A stretch of DNA of 64,000 bases, taken from the NCBI GenBank assembly GCA_963730065.1, contig CAVSQL010000006.1, forward strand, positions 682,001-746,000. Direction: 5' to 3'. Under the pieces are notes generated by a model that had not been told where the DNA came from, made no database searches, and was given only the letters and a program-made list of their open reading frames with translations. Origin of the DNA: UBA9676 sp963730065 (GTDB lineage: Bacteria; Actinomycetota; Actinomycetes; Streptosporangiales; Streptosporangiaceae). The first letter of the stretch is position 1. Each line of letters begins with the position of its first letter. Of the stretch, positions 26,925-35,171 are shown one piece after another. A program made the position numbers and the translations under genes.

Positions 26925-27326
26925 CTAAGACGCCTGTTCCCCGCTCGGCCCGTGGCCAGCAAGCTCGCGGACAACCCGGATCATCTCCAGCGGATCGAAC
27001 GGCTTGGTCAGATACGCGTCCACACCTATCTGCCGGCCGCGCGTCTTGTCGTCCTCCTGGGCGCGGGCGGTAATGAGGACCACCTTGATCTCGCTGGTCT
27101 CCGGGTTGCGCCGCAGCTGGCTCGCGGTCACCCACCCGTCCAGCCTGGGCATCATGACGTCCAGGGTGATGACGTCCGGGTCGATCGCCACCACCTTGTC
27201 CAGGCAGTCCTGCCCATCGACGGCGGTGGCGACATCGAATCCCTCCAGGGTGAGGTTGACGGCGATGAGCTGACGGATCACCTCATCGTCGTCCACCACC
27301 AGCACGCGTCCCAGTCCCTGCGCCAC
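26925..27326 (-). CDS. Stand-alone response-regulator receiver protein
   Basis: A 133-residue CheY-like domain: VLVVDDDEVIRQL supplies the acidic pair, VITLDVMMPRLDG the phosphorylated Asp, VLITARAQ the conserved Thr and YLTKPFDPLEM the Lys. There is no output domain. The open frame runs upstream right through the tRNA gene on the opposite strand, so starts near GTG 27326 or GTG 27305 are the real options. No kinase gene lies next to it. Confidence 0.85.
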   Translation of the reverse strand: MAQGLGRVLVVDDDEVIRQLIAVNLTLEGFDVATAVDGQDCLDKVVAIDPDVITLDVMMPRLDGWVTASQLRRNPETSEIKVVLITARAQEDDKTRGRQIGVDAYLTKPFDPLEMIRVVRELAGHGPSGEQAS

Positions 27327-27460
27327 GGGCGCGAGGTTAGCGTCTCCCGGCAAGTTCTCGCCACGACTTGACCGAGGTGATCTTGATCCGGACGTCAGGC
27401 CGGGCGCCGCGCGCCGCTCGTGACGTGCCCCGCGGCTGGTACCCTTGCTGCGGTCCTTGA

Positions 27461-27532
27461 GCCCCCGTAGCTCAGGGGAGAGAGCAACGGCCTCCGGAGC
27501 CGTGAGCGCAGGTTCGAATCCTGTCGGGGGCA
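27461..27532 (+). tRNA. tRNA-Arg (CCG anticodon)
   Basis: Acceptor GCCCCCG (27461-27467) pairs with CGGGGGC (27525-27531), with discriminator A at 27532. The D-arm is GCTC/GAGC, the anticodon stem ACGGC/GCCGT with loop CTCCGGA (anticodon CCG), and the T-arm has loop TTCGAAT. CCA is not encoded. Its 3' part is repeated three times downstream, so it appears to be the attachment site for the accessory region. Confidence 0.95.
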
Positions 27533-27765
27533 CTGCTCAAAGGCATAAATTCGAACACTCCGACAATCTTGAGCGGCTTCATTGCCAGCGCTGTGACCTG
27601 CGGAAACGCGACGCGTTCCAGACCTTGCGCCCTATACGTGCCCTACAGCGAAAGGCCGGACCGGCGAATTGCCTGCTCAGCAGCATCACACGCTCACGGT
27701 CTCTGGGCCGAAACAGGCCGTTGCTCCTGCGCCGCCACTGCAACTAAACGGCGGTGGCCTTCACT
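27533..27765 (+). repeat. Right-arm repeat next to the tRNA
   Basis: The bases behind the tRNA (for example GGCATAAATTCGAACACTC, then TGACCTGCGGAAACGC and a GGCCGTTGCTCCT element near 27717) recur in order at 54329-54570 and 62024-62265. This copy is the most divergent. It is probably the proximal end of an inserted element. No gene is supported in it. Confidence 0.75.
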
Positions 27766-28167
27766 CCAAGCACCCGCCCACGCGAGGCCTGCCTGGCGGA
27801 TGGGGCAACCTGTCCCACCTGCTGGGTACTGGCACAGAAGGGCTGATCGGTCGGTAACAGAATGTGAACGCACCACCCTGGCAGCGAGCGCGTGTAACCG
27901 CCGATATGAGCGGCTTGGACCTCGAGCCACTTGATGATAGCCGCGGCTCATATCGGCCGGTTCTGTATTCTCTAGAAGTTGCAGGGCATCCAAAGCAATC
28001 GGCGCGCGAGGCCTTGGATACACTCGACTTAATCCGATTAAAGAGAGCCCCGAAGATCATTGATTGGCAAAGAAAGACCAACAGTTTGCCTGGAGCCGAA
28101 ACTGGCCAACCGTTGGCTCTCCGCCGGGACAATCTAAGGAGGCGACATCAGAGCCTCAAAAGCAGGA
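27766..28167. other. Non-coding stretch of lower GC with an inverted repeat
   Basis: No supported gene. GC content drops relative to the core, and the stretch holds the inverted repeat listed separately. It is the 3' flank of the NTPase/TPR gene. Confidence 0.5.
27900..27957. repeat. Perfect 12-base inverted repeat
   Basis: GCCGATATGAGC (27900-27911) and its exact reverse complement GCTCATATCGGC (27946-27957) are separated by 34 bases. No T-tract follows on either strand, so a protein-binding or recombination site is as likely as a terminator. Confidence 0.8.
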
Positions 28168-31149
28168 TTAGCTTGGTTCTTTCCCAGCGAGCTCTTGACC
28201 TTTGTCGTGGAGGGCCTGGGTGAGTGGATGGTCGGCCCCATAAAGTCTCTGACAAAACTCAAGCGCTTGGCTGTATATCCGTGCCGCGCCAGCCGCATCC
28301 GCACCGGCAACTGCCAGGTCGGCGAGCCCCTGATAGGAGATCAACAGGCCGCGCTGGTAGCCGGTGTTGCTGGGGTCGAGCTGGGCCAGCCGCTCCCAGA
28401 TGGCCAAAGACTGCTGGTAGCGCCGGGTGGCCTCGGCGGTGTCCCCGGCGTCGCGGGCCAGATCACCGAGCCGCTCATGGGAGACCGATAGGCTGCGCTG
28501 GTAGCCGGTGTTGCTGGGGTCGAGCTGGGCCAGCCGCTCGGTGATGGCCAGCATCTGCTGGTAGCGCCGGGTGGCCTCGGCGGTGTCCCCGGCGTCGCGG
28601 GCCAGAGCACCGAGCCGCTCATACGGCACCGACACGCCGCGCTGGTAGTCGGTGTTGCTGGGGTCGAGCTGGGCCAGCCGCTCCCAGATGGCCAGGGACT
28701 GCTGGTAGCGCCGGGTGGCCTCGGCGGTGTCCCCGGCGTCGCGGGCCAGATCACCGAGCCGCTCATACGGCACCGACACGCCGCGCTGGTAGTCGGTGTT
28801 GCTGGGGTCGAGCTGGGCCAGCCGCTCCCAGATGGCCAGGGACTGCTGGTAGCGCCGGGTGGCCTCGGCGGTGTCCCCGGCGTCGCGGGCCAGATCACCG
28901 AGCCGCTCATGGGAGACCGATAGGTCGCGCTGGTAGTCGGTGTTGCTGGGGTCGAGCCCGGCCAGCCGCTCGTCGATGGCCAGCATCTGCTGGTAGCGCC
29001 GGGTGGCCTCGGCGGTATCCCCGGCGTCGCGGGCCAGATCACCGAGCCGCCCGTAGGACAACATCAGGCCGCGCTGGAAGCTGGTGTTGCTGGGGTCGAG
29101 CTGGGCCAGCCGCTCGGTGATGGCCAGCATCTGCTGGTAGCGCCGGGTGGCCTCGGCGGTGTCCCCGGCGTCGTGGGCCAGAGCACCGAGCCGCTCATGG
29201 GAGACCGACACGCCGCGCTGGTAGTCGGTGTTGCTGGGGTCGAGCTGGGCCAGCCGCTCGGTGATGGCCAGCATCTGCTGGTAGCGCCGGGTGGCCTCGG
29301 CGGTGTCCCCGGCGTCGCGGGCCAGAGCACCGAGCCGCTCATACGGCACCGACACGCCGCGCTGGTAGCTGGTGTTGCTGGGGTCGAGCTGGGCCAGCCG
29401 CTCCCAGATGGCCAGGGACTGCTGGTAGCGCCGGGTGGCCTCGGCGGTGTCCCCGGCGTCGCGGGCCAGATCACCGAGCCGCTCATGGGGGATCGACAGG
29501 TCGCGCTGGTAGCCGGTGTTGCTGGGGTCGAGCCCGGCCAGCCGCTCGCGAATGGCCAGCATCTGCTGGTAGCGCCGGGTGGCCTCGGCGGTATCCCCCG
29601 CGTCGCTTGCCAGTCCGGCGAGCCGCCCGTAGGACGCCGACAGGTTGCGCTGGTAGCCGGTGTTGCCCGGGTCGAGTTCAGCTTGCCGTTCGTCAATGGC
29701 CAGTGCCTGCTGGTAAAGCTGGGTGGCGTCGGTGGTCCGGCCTCGCCCGTAGGCGATGTCGGCCAACTGGCGGATCCAGTTGGAGCGCCCGTCAGCTTCT
29801 ACGGGTAGCTGGGCGAGAGTGTCGTGGATGAGGGCGTCCTCCCGGTCCCAGGCACCCCACGCGTGCAACGTTCCGCTGATTGCCCAGGTGAGCTCGTCGG
29901 CCTCGGCAATCTGGCCAGCAGCAAAAAGGTGGTGGCGGGCCTCGGTCAGGTCCTCGAGGTCGTGGGCGCGGTCCTGGGGCCAGACCTGGACCCGCCATTG
30001 CCAGTACTGCGCGGCGCGCAGGTGCGCGGCGGTGAGCTGCTCGCCGCGGCCGCCTTGGGTCCAGCGCTGCTGGAGTTCGCTGGCGGACCAGCGGTGTACG
30101 AACAGACCCGGTGGGTCCTGGTCGGTATCGAGGGCGAGCAGGCTGGAGGCGGTACAGGCGTCCAGTAGGCGGCGCAGGCCGTCGGGGGCCCGCAGCGGCG
30201 GGGTCGGCAGCCGAGCGAGCTCGCCGAGGTGAGGGGCGAGTTCCTGCTGGACCTTGGCGGGCAGCTGAGAGGGGTCTACCGGGCCAGGCGGTATCCCCGC
30301 CGCGGTCAGGATGGCTTGGATCTGCTCGTGTGCGGCGGCATAGTCCGGCCTGGTTTCGGCGCTGGGCTCGGAGACGCCGACTTGGAACAACAGCCCGGCC
30401 TGACCAACCGGTGATCGGTAGACCGACAGACCGAGCAGCAGGTCTTCGGCGCCGAGCGTGTCGGCCAGTCCAGCGAGCAGTTGGTCAAGCAGGACTTCGT
30501 CGGCGGCCAGGGTGAGGGTTTCGGCGAGCGCTTGGTCGAGGGTGCCGTGGGTGGTGAACCATTCGTCGAGATCGGGGATTTCGGGGCGGTTGGCGAGGTT
30601 GGCGGCCAGCCGGGTAGTGACGTCGGGGTAGCTGTTGTGGCCGCCCGACAGCAGCGCGTCAAGGTATTCCAGGCACCGGGGATGCCCGCCCACCATCTGC
30701 CACACGCGCTCTAGTTCGGGCTCGGTGAGTTTGTCCAGGGCGGGCAGTGCCCAGGCCATTTTCATGGTTTCGGCCTGGGACAGGGGCCCGATCGGCTGGA
30801 ACGACAGCACCCGCTCGGCCTGGCCGGGCAGCACGAACGGGTAGCGGCTGGTGATCAGCAACCGGCACTGGCTCGGCTGGGTCGCCAACGCGGCAAGCAA
30901 CGCCGCCAGGTCCTGGTCGGCGACGGTGCGCCAGCCCGGCCGGCCCGGGGCGCTGGCGGGGGTAAAGTTGTCTTCGAAATTATCGAGCACCAGCAGGACG
31001 GGCATGACATCCAGGGCGTCCTCGCGCAGGACGGTCAGGCGGTCCTGCCAGGCGATGTCGTGCCGTTCTGCCCGATCGGCCGCCCGGTCCAGGGTGGGCC
31101 GGGCGCCGTCAGAGCGGCGCCGCAAGGCGCGGGCCAGAGCAGCGAGCAA
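28168..31149 (-). CDS. NTPase/TPR part of a trypsin-CHAT-NTPase-TPR protein (3' section after a frameshift)
   Basis: This 993-residue frame starts (TTG 31149) inside the end of the previous open frame. It has a Walker B segment PVLLVLDNFEDN, a sensor-like RLLITSRYPF and a GGHPRCLEYL (GLPL-like) motif, so it is the second half of a STAND/NB-ARC-type NTPase; no Walker A is present in it. A helical region follows, then nine tandem 48-residue TPR-like repeats (residues about 510-941) and a short end. The missing Walker A lies in the 702-residue frame directly upstream, so the two are most simply one gene (28168-33217) split by one extra base. In such systems the repeats sense and the protease acts; that is inference from the family. 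Confidence 0.85.
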   Translation of the reverse strand: MLAALARALRRRSDGARPTLDRAADRAERHDIAWQDRLTVLREDALDVMPVLLVLDNFEDNFTPASAPGRPGWRTVADQDLAALLAALATQPSQCRLLITSRYPFVLPGQAERVLSFQPIGPLSQAETMKMAWALPALDKLTEPELERVWQMVGGHPRCLEYLDALLSGGHNSYPDVTTRLAANLANRPEIPDLDEWFTTHGTLDQALAETLTLAADEVLLDQLLAGLADTLGAEDLLLGLSVYRSPVGQAGLLFQVGVSEPSAETRPDYAAAHEQIQAILTAAGIPPGPVDPSQLPAKVQQELAPHLGELARLPTPPLRAPDGLRRLLDACTASSLLALDTDQDPPGLFVHRWSASELQQRWTQGGRGEQLTAAHLRAAQYWQWRVQVWPQDRAHDLEDLTEARHHLFAAGQIAEADELTWAISGTLHAWGAWDREDALIHDTLAQLPVEADGRSNWIRQLADIAYGRGRTTDATQLYQQALAIDERQAELDPGNTGYQRNLSASYGRLAGLASDAGDTAEATRRYQQMLAIRERLAGLDPSNTGYQRDLSIPHERLGDLARDAGDTAEATRRYQQSLAIWERLAQLDPSNTSYQRGVSVPYERLGALARDAGDTAEATRRYQQMLAITERLAQLDPSNTDYQRGVSVSHERLGALAHDAGDTAEATRRYQQMLAITERLAQLDPSNTSFQRGLMLSYGRLGDLARDAGDTAEATRRYQQMLAIDERLAGLDPSNTDYQRDLSVSHERLGDLARDAGDTAEATRRYQQSLAIWERLAQLDPSNTDYQRGVSVPYERLGDLARDAGDTAEATRRYQQSLAIWERLAQLDPSNTDYQRGVSVPYERLGALARDAGDTAEATRRYQQMLAITERLAQLDPSNTGYQRSLSVSHERLGDLARDAGDTAEATRRYQQSLAIWERLAQLDPSNTGYQRGLLISYQGLADLAVAGADAAGAARIYSQALEFCQRLYGADHPLTQALHDKGQELAGKEPS
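28327..29622 (-). repeat. Nine tandem 144-base repeats (TPR units)
   Basis: Nine in-register 144-base copies each encode 48 residues of the pattern DAGDTAEATRRYQQ followed by LAIxERLA and LDPSNT. Units six and seven are identical at the protein level; the others differ mainly in a few positions (M/S before LAI, I/W/T/D after it, Q/G in LAxLD). A more diverged unit precedes them and a degenerate one follows. This degree of identity indicates recent duplication or gene conversion. Confidence 0.93.
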
Positions 31150-33217
31150 TCTGTTCGACCGAGACCGTGCCGCCGGTCAGGCTGCTGGCCGCGACCACGG
31201 CCAGCCGTCCGGGGTCGCGTTCAGTAACGCGCTGGACGAGCTCGGCGGCCAGGGTGGTCTTGCCGACCCCGCCGATGCCATACAGCACCAGCCCCGCCCC
31301 GGCTGGTGTGAGCAGCTCGGCGGGCCAGCGGCGCTGCGCCCGGCGGCGGCCCACGAACTCCCCCACCTGGCGGGCCAGCAGCCCAGCCGGCACCCGCGCG
31401 GCAGGCGGCCCGCCCTGGCTCGGGGCCACCGGCTCGGCGGCCGGATCGATCACCGTGACCGACCCGGCCGTGGCCAGCACGGTCAGCACCGCCCATTCGC
31501 CCAGCCGGGCCAGTTGCTGGTCGCGTGGGGCGGGGGAGTCGGTGAGCTGCTGCTGGACGGTGCGCCGGGCCTGGGCCACCGCGGCGATCGCCTCGGGGAC
31601 CTGAGCCTCGGCCAGCTCGCCGTAGATCCGGGCAAACACCTGGGTGGCGTAGACGTCGGTGACCGCGGTCTCGGTGCCGATCACCACCGCCGCGCCCAGC
31701 CCGATCAGAGCCGCCGCGAAGGAGGAGTCCTCAGTGGCGGCCGCGTCGCTGTAACACGCCGATAGCGCGATCACCGGCGGCATCCGCCCGGGCGGGATCG
31801 CCTCGGCCACAAACTGCCGTGCGTCCAGCACCCGGGCGTTGCCGTCCTCATCTTCCAGCTCGATCGCGCCGGGCCGGCCATGCCCGGACAGATGCAACAC
31901 GTGGGCGGGCTCGGCCGCCAGCGCCGCATAGATCTCGTTAGTGGTGGCGAAATGCACAATCCGCACCCGCGCCGCACCTTGCCGCGCCCCGCGCACCGCG
32001 GCCAGCATGTTGCGCAGCTCCCGCTCATAATCCAGCACACCACCACCACCGGTGACCGGCGCCGATATCGCGACCACTATCCGCAACGGTCCCGCCACCG
32101 ACGGCACCGGCACCTCGTCGGCAGCCTGCTGGCGGTAGACGGCCAGCAGTGGATGCAGCGCCAGCGGCGTCAGCGACCCCGGCAGCGCCAGCGCCTCCCA
32201 CGGCAGCGCCGCCAGCTCACCCGCCACATCAACGCCCAGCCGCACCGGCGCCCACCGGCGCTCAGCATCAGCGATCACCTCGCCCAGCGCAGCCGCCACC
32301 GGGCCTGGCAGGAATGCCTCCGCCAGCAGTCGCCCCACCGCCACCGGGGTGGCGACCACCCCCGATGGCAGAGCATCGTCGGACAGGTCCTGGCCGCGCA
32401 GGCCCACAAGCTGGGCCCGCCCGGCCCGCAAGCCCCGCATCGCATCAGCCAGTGCCGGCGTTGCCCCGTTATGACGCCCGTCAACCTCCAGCCCGCCGCC
32501 GCGCAGCCGCACCTCGGTGCCGGTCACCGACAAGGTCAGCTCCGCCGCGCCTGCCCAGCCCCGCCGCGCCATTGTGACCTCGCCCAGCCCGACCAGCAGC
32601 GGTACCAGATCCTCGGTGCGTGCCACCCACACCGAGTCCCGTCCCCACCCGTCGGCGCTGTTGTAACGAGCCGACACCACCCCCACCACCAGCGGGCTGC
32701 CAGGTCCCGGCTGGCCAGCAAGTACCGGAGCGCCGCTCATGCCCCTCATCACCGCACTGGCGACCACCCGGCCCAGCGGGACCTGATCATCACGGGTTGT
32801 CCCACCCCCCCAATGACCTTCGGCATCCAGCGACCGGTAGCTACGCCCCGGATCATCAAGCACCGGAACTCCGGTGATGACCACCGGCGCTCGCATCACC
32901 ACCTCATCGCTGCCGGCCAGCCCCGCTACACAACCCGCCAGCGGCACACCCGTGACCAGCACCGCCAGATCATGCAACGGGTCGGCGCGTTCGACCTTGG
33001 CGTCTCGGCCCGGCCCGCCCTGCAGCGGATCCAGCCGCACGACAGCGCCTTCCTCGCCCGCGCCCAGATCATCGAGCACATGCCACGCCGTGACCAGCAC
33101 CCCCGAGACAACCTGGAAACACGTGCCCGCCGGGGTCTCATCACTGCTGAGCACCCGCCCCAGATACGGCGCGACCCGCGGGTCAACCGTCACCGTCACG
33201 CGCCCCACCCGAATCAT
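31109..33217 (-). CDS. Trypsin-CHAT-NTPase protein (5' section before a frameshift)
   Basis: A 702-residue frame. Residues about 20-210 form a trypsin-like protease with the triad His46 (VTAWHVLDD), Asp83 (LHDLAVL) and Ser161 (RGMSGAPV). About 330-600 is a CHAT caspase-like domain with His446 (HLSGHGRPG) and Cys488 (IALSACYSD). Near residue 650 comes the Walker A loop LYGIGGVGKTTLAAEL of a STAND NTPase. The frame ends about 40 residues later, before Walker B, and continues in another frame. Two protease modules on an NTPase fit a conflict-type effector. It overlaps the Trypco1-like gene by 35 bases, which suggests coupled expression. Confidence 0.87.
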   Translation of the reverse strand: MIRVGRVTVTVDPRVAPYLGRVLSSDETPAGTCFQVVSGVLVTAWHVLDDLGAGEEGAVVRLDPLQGGPGRDAKVERADPLHDLAVLVTGVPLAGCVAGLAGSDEVVMRAPVVITGVPVLDDPGRSYRSLDAEGHWGGGTTRDDQVPLGRVVASAVMRGMSGAPVLAGQPGPGSPLVVGVVSARYNSADGWGRDSVWVARTEDLVPLLVGLGEVTMARRGWAGAAELTLSVTGTEVRLRGGGLEVDGRHNGATPALADAMRGLRAGRAQLVGLRGQDLSDDALPSGVVATPVAVGRLLAEAFLPGPVAAALGEVIADAERRWAPVRLGVDVAGELAALPWEALALPGSLTPLALHPLLAVYRQQAADEVPVPSVAGPLRIVVAISAPVTGGGGVLDYERELRNMLAAVRGARQGAARVRIVHFATTNEIYAALAAEPAHVLHLSGHGRPGAIELEDEDGNARVLDARQFVAEAIPPGRMPPVIALSACYSDAAATEDSSFAAALIGLGAAVVIGTETAVTDVYATQVFARIYGELAEAQVPEAIAAVAQARRTVQQQLTDSPAPRDQQLARLGEWAVLTVLATAGSVTVIDPAAEPVAPSQGGPPAARVPAGLLARQVGEFVGRRRAQRRWPAELLTPAGAGLVLYGIGGVGKTTLAAELVQRVTERDPGRLAVVAASSLTGGTVSVEQIARCSGPRLAAPL

Positions 33218-33530
33218 CGGTCCCGACCTGGCCGCGCCGGTAGGTCAAGGTCACCTCCAGCGTGGCCTGACCCGCCGCGCCCGCCACGATCACGTTCCCT
33301 TGGGCGGAGAACTTCAGCCCGAACGTAACCTCCACCTCATCCGGGCGCACCGACCGCTTCGCCAACTGGCCGATCGTAGATACCGTGGACTCCGCGACCG
33401 CCACGATCGCAGCCTGCGCCCGGTCAAACCCCTCCGCCACCGCCGCCTGCGCCTTGTCCAGCGCCGACGTCTGCTCACTGCCCACTACCGGGGCCGTTTC
33501 TACGAGCAGCTCAACGCCGCCCACCCGCAT
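33183..33530 (-). CDS. Trypsin-co-occurring domain (Trypco1/CU044_2847-like) protein
   Basis: About 115 residues. The N-terminal strand MRVGGVELLVET, a central helical segment and the C-terminal VEVTFGLKFSAQGNVIVAG followed by TLEVTLTYRR match the Trypco1 pattern, a small domain that accompanies trypsin-like proteases in NTP-dependent conflict systems. It is the immediate upstream partner of the trypsin-CHAT gene, with overlapping ends. The frame is open from GTG 33605 and would add a hydrophobic 25-residue leader; ATG 33530 gives the family-like start. The choice between a soluble and a membrane-anchored form is open. Confidence 0.72.
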   Translation of the reverse strand: MRVGGVELLVETAPVVGSEQTSALDKAQAAVAEGFDRAQAAIVAVAESTVSTIGQLAKRSVRPDEVEVTFGLKFSAQGNVIVAGAAGQATLEVTLTYRRGQVGTDDSGGARDGDG

Positions 33531-34208
33531 CGGAACCGCTCGGCCAGCCACCAGACCCCCCAGGACAAGCACGGCAGACGACACATAGTGTAGCCAAACT
33601 GGCACCTACATGACAGGCCAACCTGGAGTGCCGCACTGGACTATCACTGCAACCACCCGCAGCCGAAAACGCAAATGTCCTCAAGGGAAGACTAACCGCC
33701 TTCCTTCCGACCGGCGCAGCACACAACAAGCTCCAGGAGAGGATCTAAAATGGTCGCGCGCATCCACCTGTAAAACTGTGGTGCTCACGATAATAGTACG
33801 AATTCCGGAATAGATGGCTAGTTGGTGAACTTAGGCGGCCGGACGCTTGCGGAGGTCAGCTGCCATACAGCACAATCTCCTCACGCAGCGCTCATAACAT
33901 CCGATATGGGCCGAGCCAACCTAGCCTTTCCATTAGCACTATCTGGCACCTATTCGGCGATAGGCGCGGCTTCAGGCTGCCCCTGGACCGAATGGGTTCT
34001 CACGCTCAGTGACGGACCCGCCTATAACGACGGCCCATCAGCTCAGGCCACGTGGCCAGGCCGGCATACCGATCACAGCGCGCACCGACAGGAAGGGGCC
34101 GATGCCTTCAGAGCTATCGCGGGCTCAACGGACCGAAAAGGAGGACACTGCATGGGCTTGACGGCTGCCCTGCCAAGGGCGGCCACGGTCTGACGCTAGC
34201 CTTGGCAG
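33531..34208. other. Lower-GC intergenic region upstream of the Trypco1-like gene
   Basis: About 680 bases with visibly lower GC and no long gene. It probably holds the divergent promoters for the conflict locus and the next gene pair. A 13-codon reading (34152-34193) follows an excellent AAAAGGAGG site and ends 15 bases before the next start, so it may be a leader peptide; this is unproven. Confidence 0.4.
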
Positions 34209-34664
34209 GTGGCTGGCGACCGGATCGAGCAGCGCCTCCGGCTGCGCGCCGAGCCGCCACTCTCCGAGGCGACGGTCCTGGTCCGAGGCGGCCCCGACAC
34301 CCGGGACAAGCTGGCCCGCCATGCCCATCGAACCGCCCGGGCCTGGTCGCTCGACGGCCAGCCACTGCTTGGCATCTCGGTCTTCGCCGTCCTCGACATC
34401 CCGCTCGATGAGCTGCTCAGCGCCCGCTTCGCCACCTACCGCACAATCCACATGCGGACAGCCGCCCGGTTGCTCGACCGTGGCTTCGAGCTACTGCCGA
34501 CCGGCCTGCGCCCGCACTACACCATTCGCCTTCGCCAAGCCGATAACGCGGAACTCGGCGAGCTGCTGGCCGCGCTTGGGCCGCCGGTGGCCAACCTTCA
34601 GTACGCTAGAAGCACGATCTGGCGAGAGGAGGGCCGTGATGTACCGCGTCGATATCACCGCTGA
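34209..34664 (+). CDS. Uncharacterised protein, first gene of a small two-gene cassette
   Basis: A 151-residue protein starting with GTG. I do not recognise a family. It is predicted soluble, with a charged N-terminal half, a hydrophobic centre (LLGISVFAVLDIPLDELL) and conserved-looking aromatic and basic residues in HYTIRLRQ and ARSTIWREEGRDVPRRYHR. It overlaps the next start by 26 bases, so the pair is probably co-translated. The size and overlap resemble toxin-antitoxin or small accessory pairs of actinobacterial islands, but nothing in the sequence proves toxicity. Confidence 0.65.
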   Translation: MAGDRIEQRLRLRAEPPLSEATVLVRGGPDTRDKLARHAHRTARAWSLDGQPLLGISVFAVLDIPLDELLSARFATYRTIHMRTAARLLDRGFELLPTGLRPHYTIRLRQADNAELGELLAALGPPVANLQYARSTIWREEGRDVPRRYHR

Positions 34665-34896
34665 CCTCAATGATGAGGATGAGACCGGCTACCTCTGGAC
34701 CTTCTTGGACGAGGCCCGCGACCCTGGCCAGATCAAGCCCGGCGCCCTCGTCGTTGCCGGAGACGAGGACGCCGCCGCCGTCTGCCAGGTCGTCGACCTC
34801 GCGCCCGCAGGCGATGGCACGATTGTGCACCTGAGGCTGCTTCCCGGGCTGGTCGATGATTACCGGCAGCTCGTCGAACGGGCCCTGGCAAGTTAG
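34639..34896 (+). CDS. Small acidic protein, second gene of the cassette
   Basis: An 85-residue protein that starts at ATG behind GAGGAGGG. It is acidic (ADLNDEDETGYLWTF; VVAGDEDAAAV) and ends LLPGLVDDYRQLVERAL. I do not know the family's function. An acidic small partner behind a basic-tailed protein would fit an antitoxin or immunity role, but that is inference from layout only. Confidence 0.68.
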   Translation: MYRVDITADLNDEDETGYLWTFLDEARDPGQIKPGALVVAGDEDAAAVCQVVDLAPAGDGTIVHLRLLPGLVDDYRQLVERALAS

Positions 34897-35123
34897 CGAT
34901 CCGGCCCAGCCTTGCTTCCCCCAGTTCGCCTGCCCGATTGTCATGTGCCTGCACCACCGGCCAGACACAGCACGCGCACCAACCGCCGCCGGAGAGCCGG
35001 TCGGCGCGTTCCCCTCTCGCCCCCCGGCGTGCCCCGCAGCCCAGGTCGTGCAGGCTGCGCCCGATACGCGCCCGGGTAAGACATCAACGAGCACGTTTGG
35101 GCAGGTCAGAGCGATACCGGGAA
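34897..35123. other. Left-arm repeat ahead of the first tRNA fragment
   Basis: No gene. The segment from about 35053 (GGCTGCGCCCGATACGCGCC) to the tRNA fragment has counterparts ahead of the other two fragments, near 54208 and 61907. It is probably the distal end of an inserted element. Confidence 0.65.
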
Positions 35124-35171
35124 ACGGACTCCGGAGCCGTGAGCGCAGGTTCGAATCCTGTCGGGGGCACT
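35124..35171 (+). repeat. tRNA-Arg 3' fragment (att-like site 1)
   Basis: These 48 bases repeat the tRNA from the anticodon stem to the discriminator with one mismatch in the stem (A for C). The acceptor 5' strand and D-arm are missing, so it cannot be a tRNA. The right arm seen behind the tRNA and the other fragments is absent here. Confidence 0.92.

Noticed and set aside
27327..27533. N-terminal extension of the receiver protein (begins MPPTGFEPALTAP)
   Set aside because: It is the complement of the tRNA gene and its upstream flank; the true receiver domain begins near 27326.
28327..29622. Regular repeats considered as a possible CRISPR array
   Set aside because: Units are 144 bases, lie in frame in a coding gene, have no spacers between copies and encode TPR-like helices.
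31100..31170. Programmed ribosomal frameshift at the trypsin-CHAT-NTPase junction
   Set aside because: No slippery heptamer, rare-codon/stop arrangement or evident stimulatory structure was seen at the shift point. Mutation or assembly error is simpler.
35124..35171. tRNA-like sequence considered as a second tRNA-Arg gene
   Set aside because: The acceptor 5' strand and D-arm are missing, so it cannot fold as a tRNA. The same holds for the fragments at 54288 and 61981.
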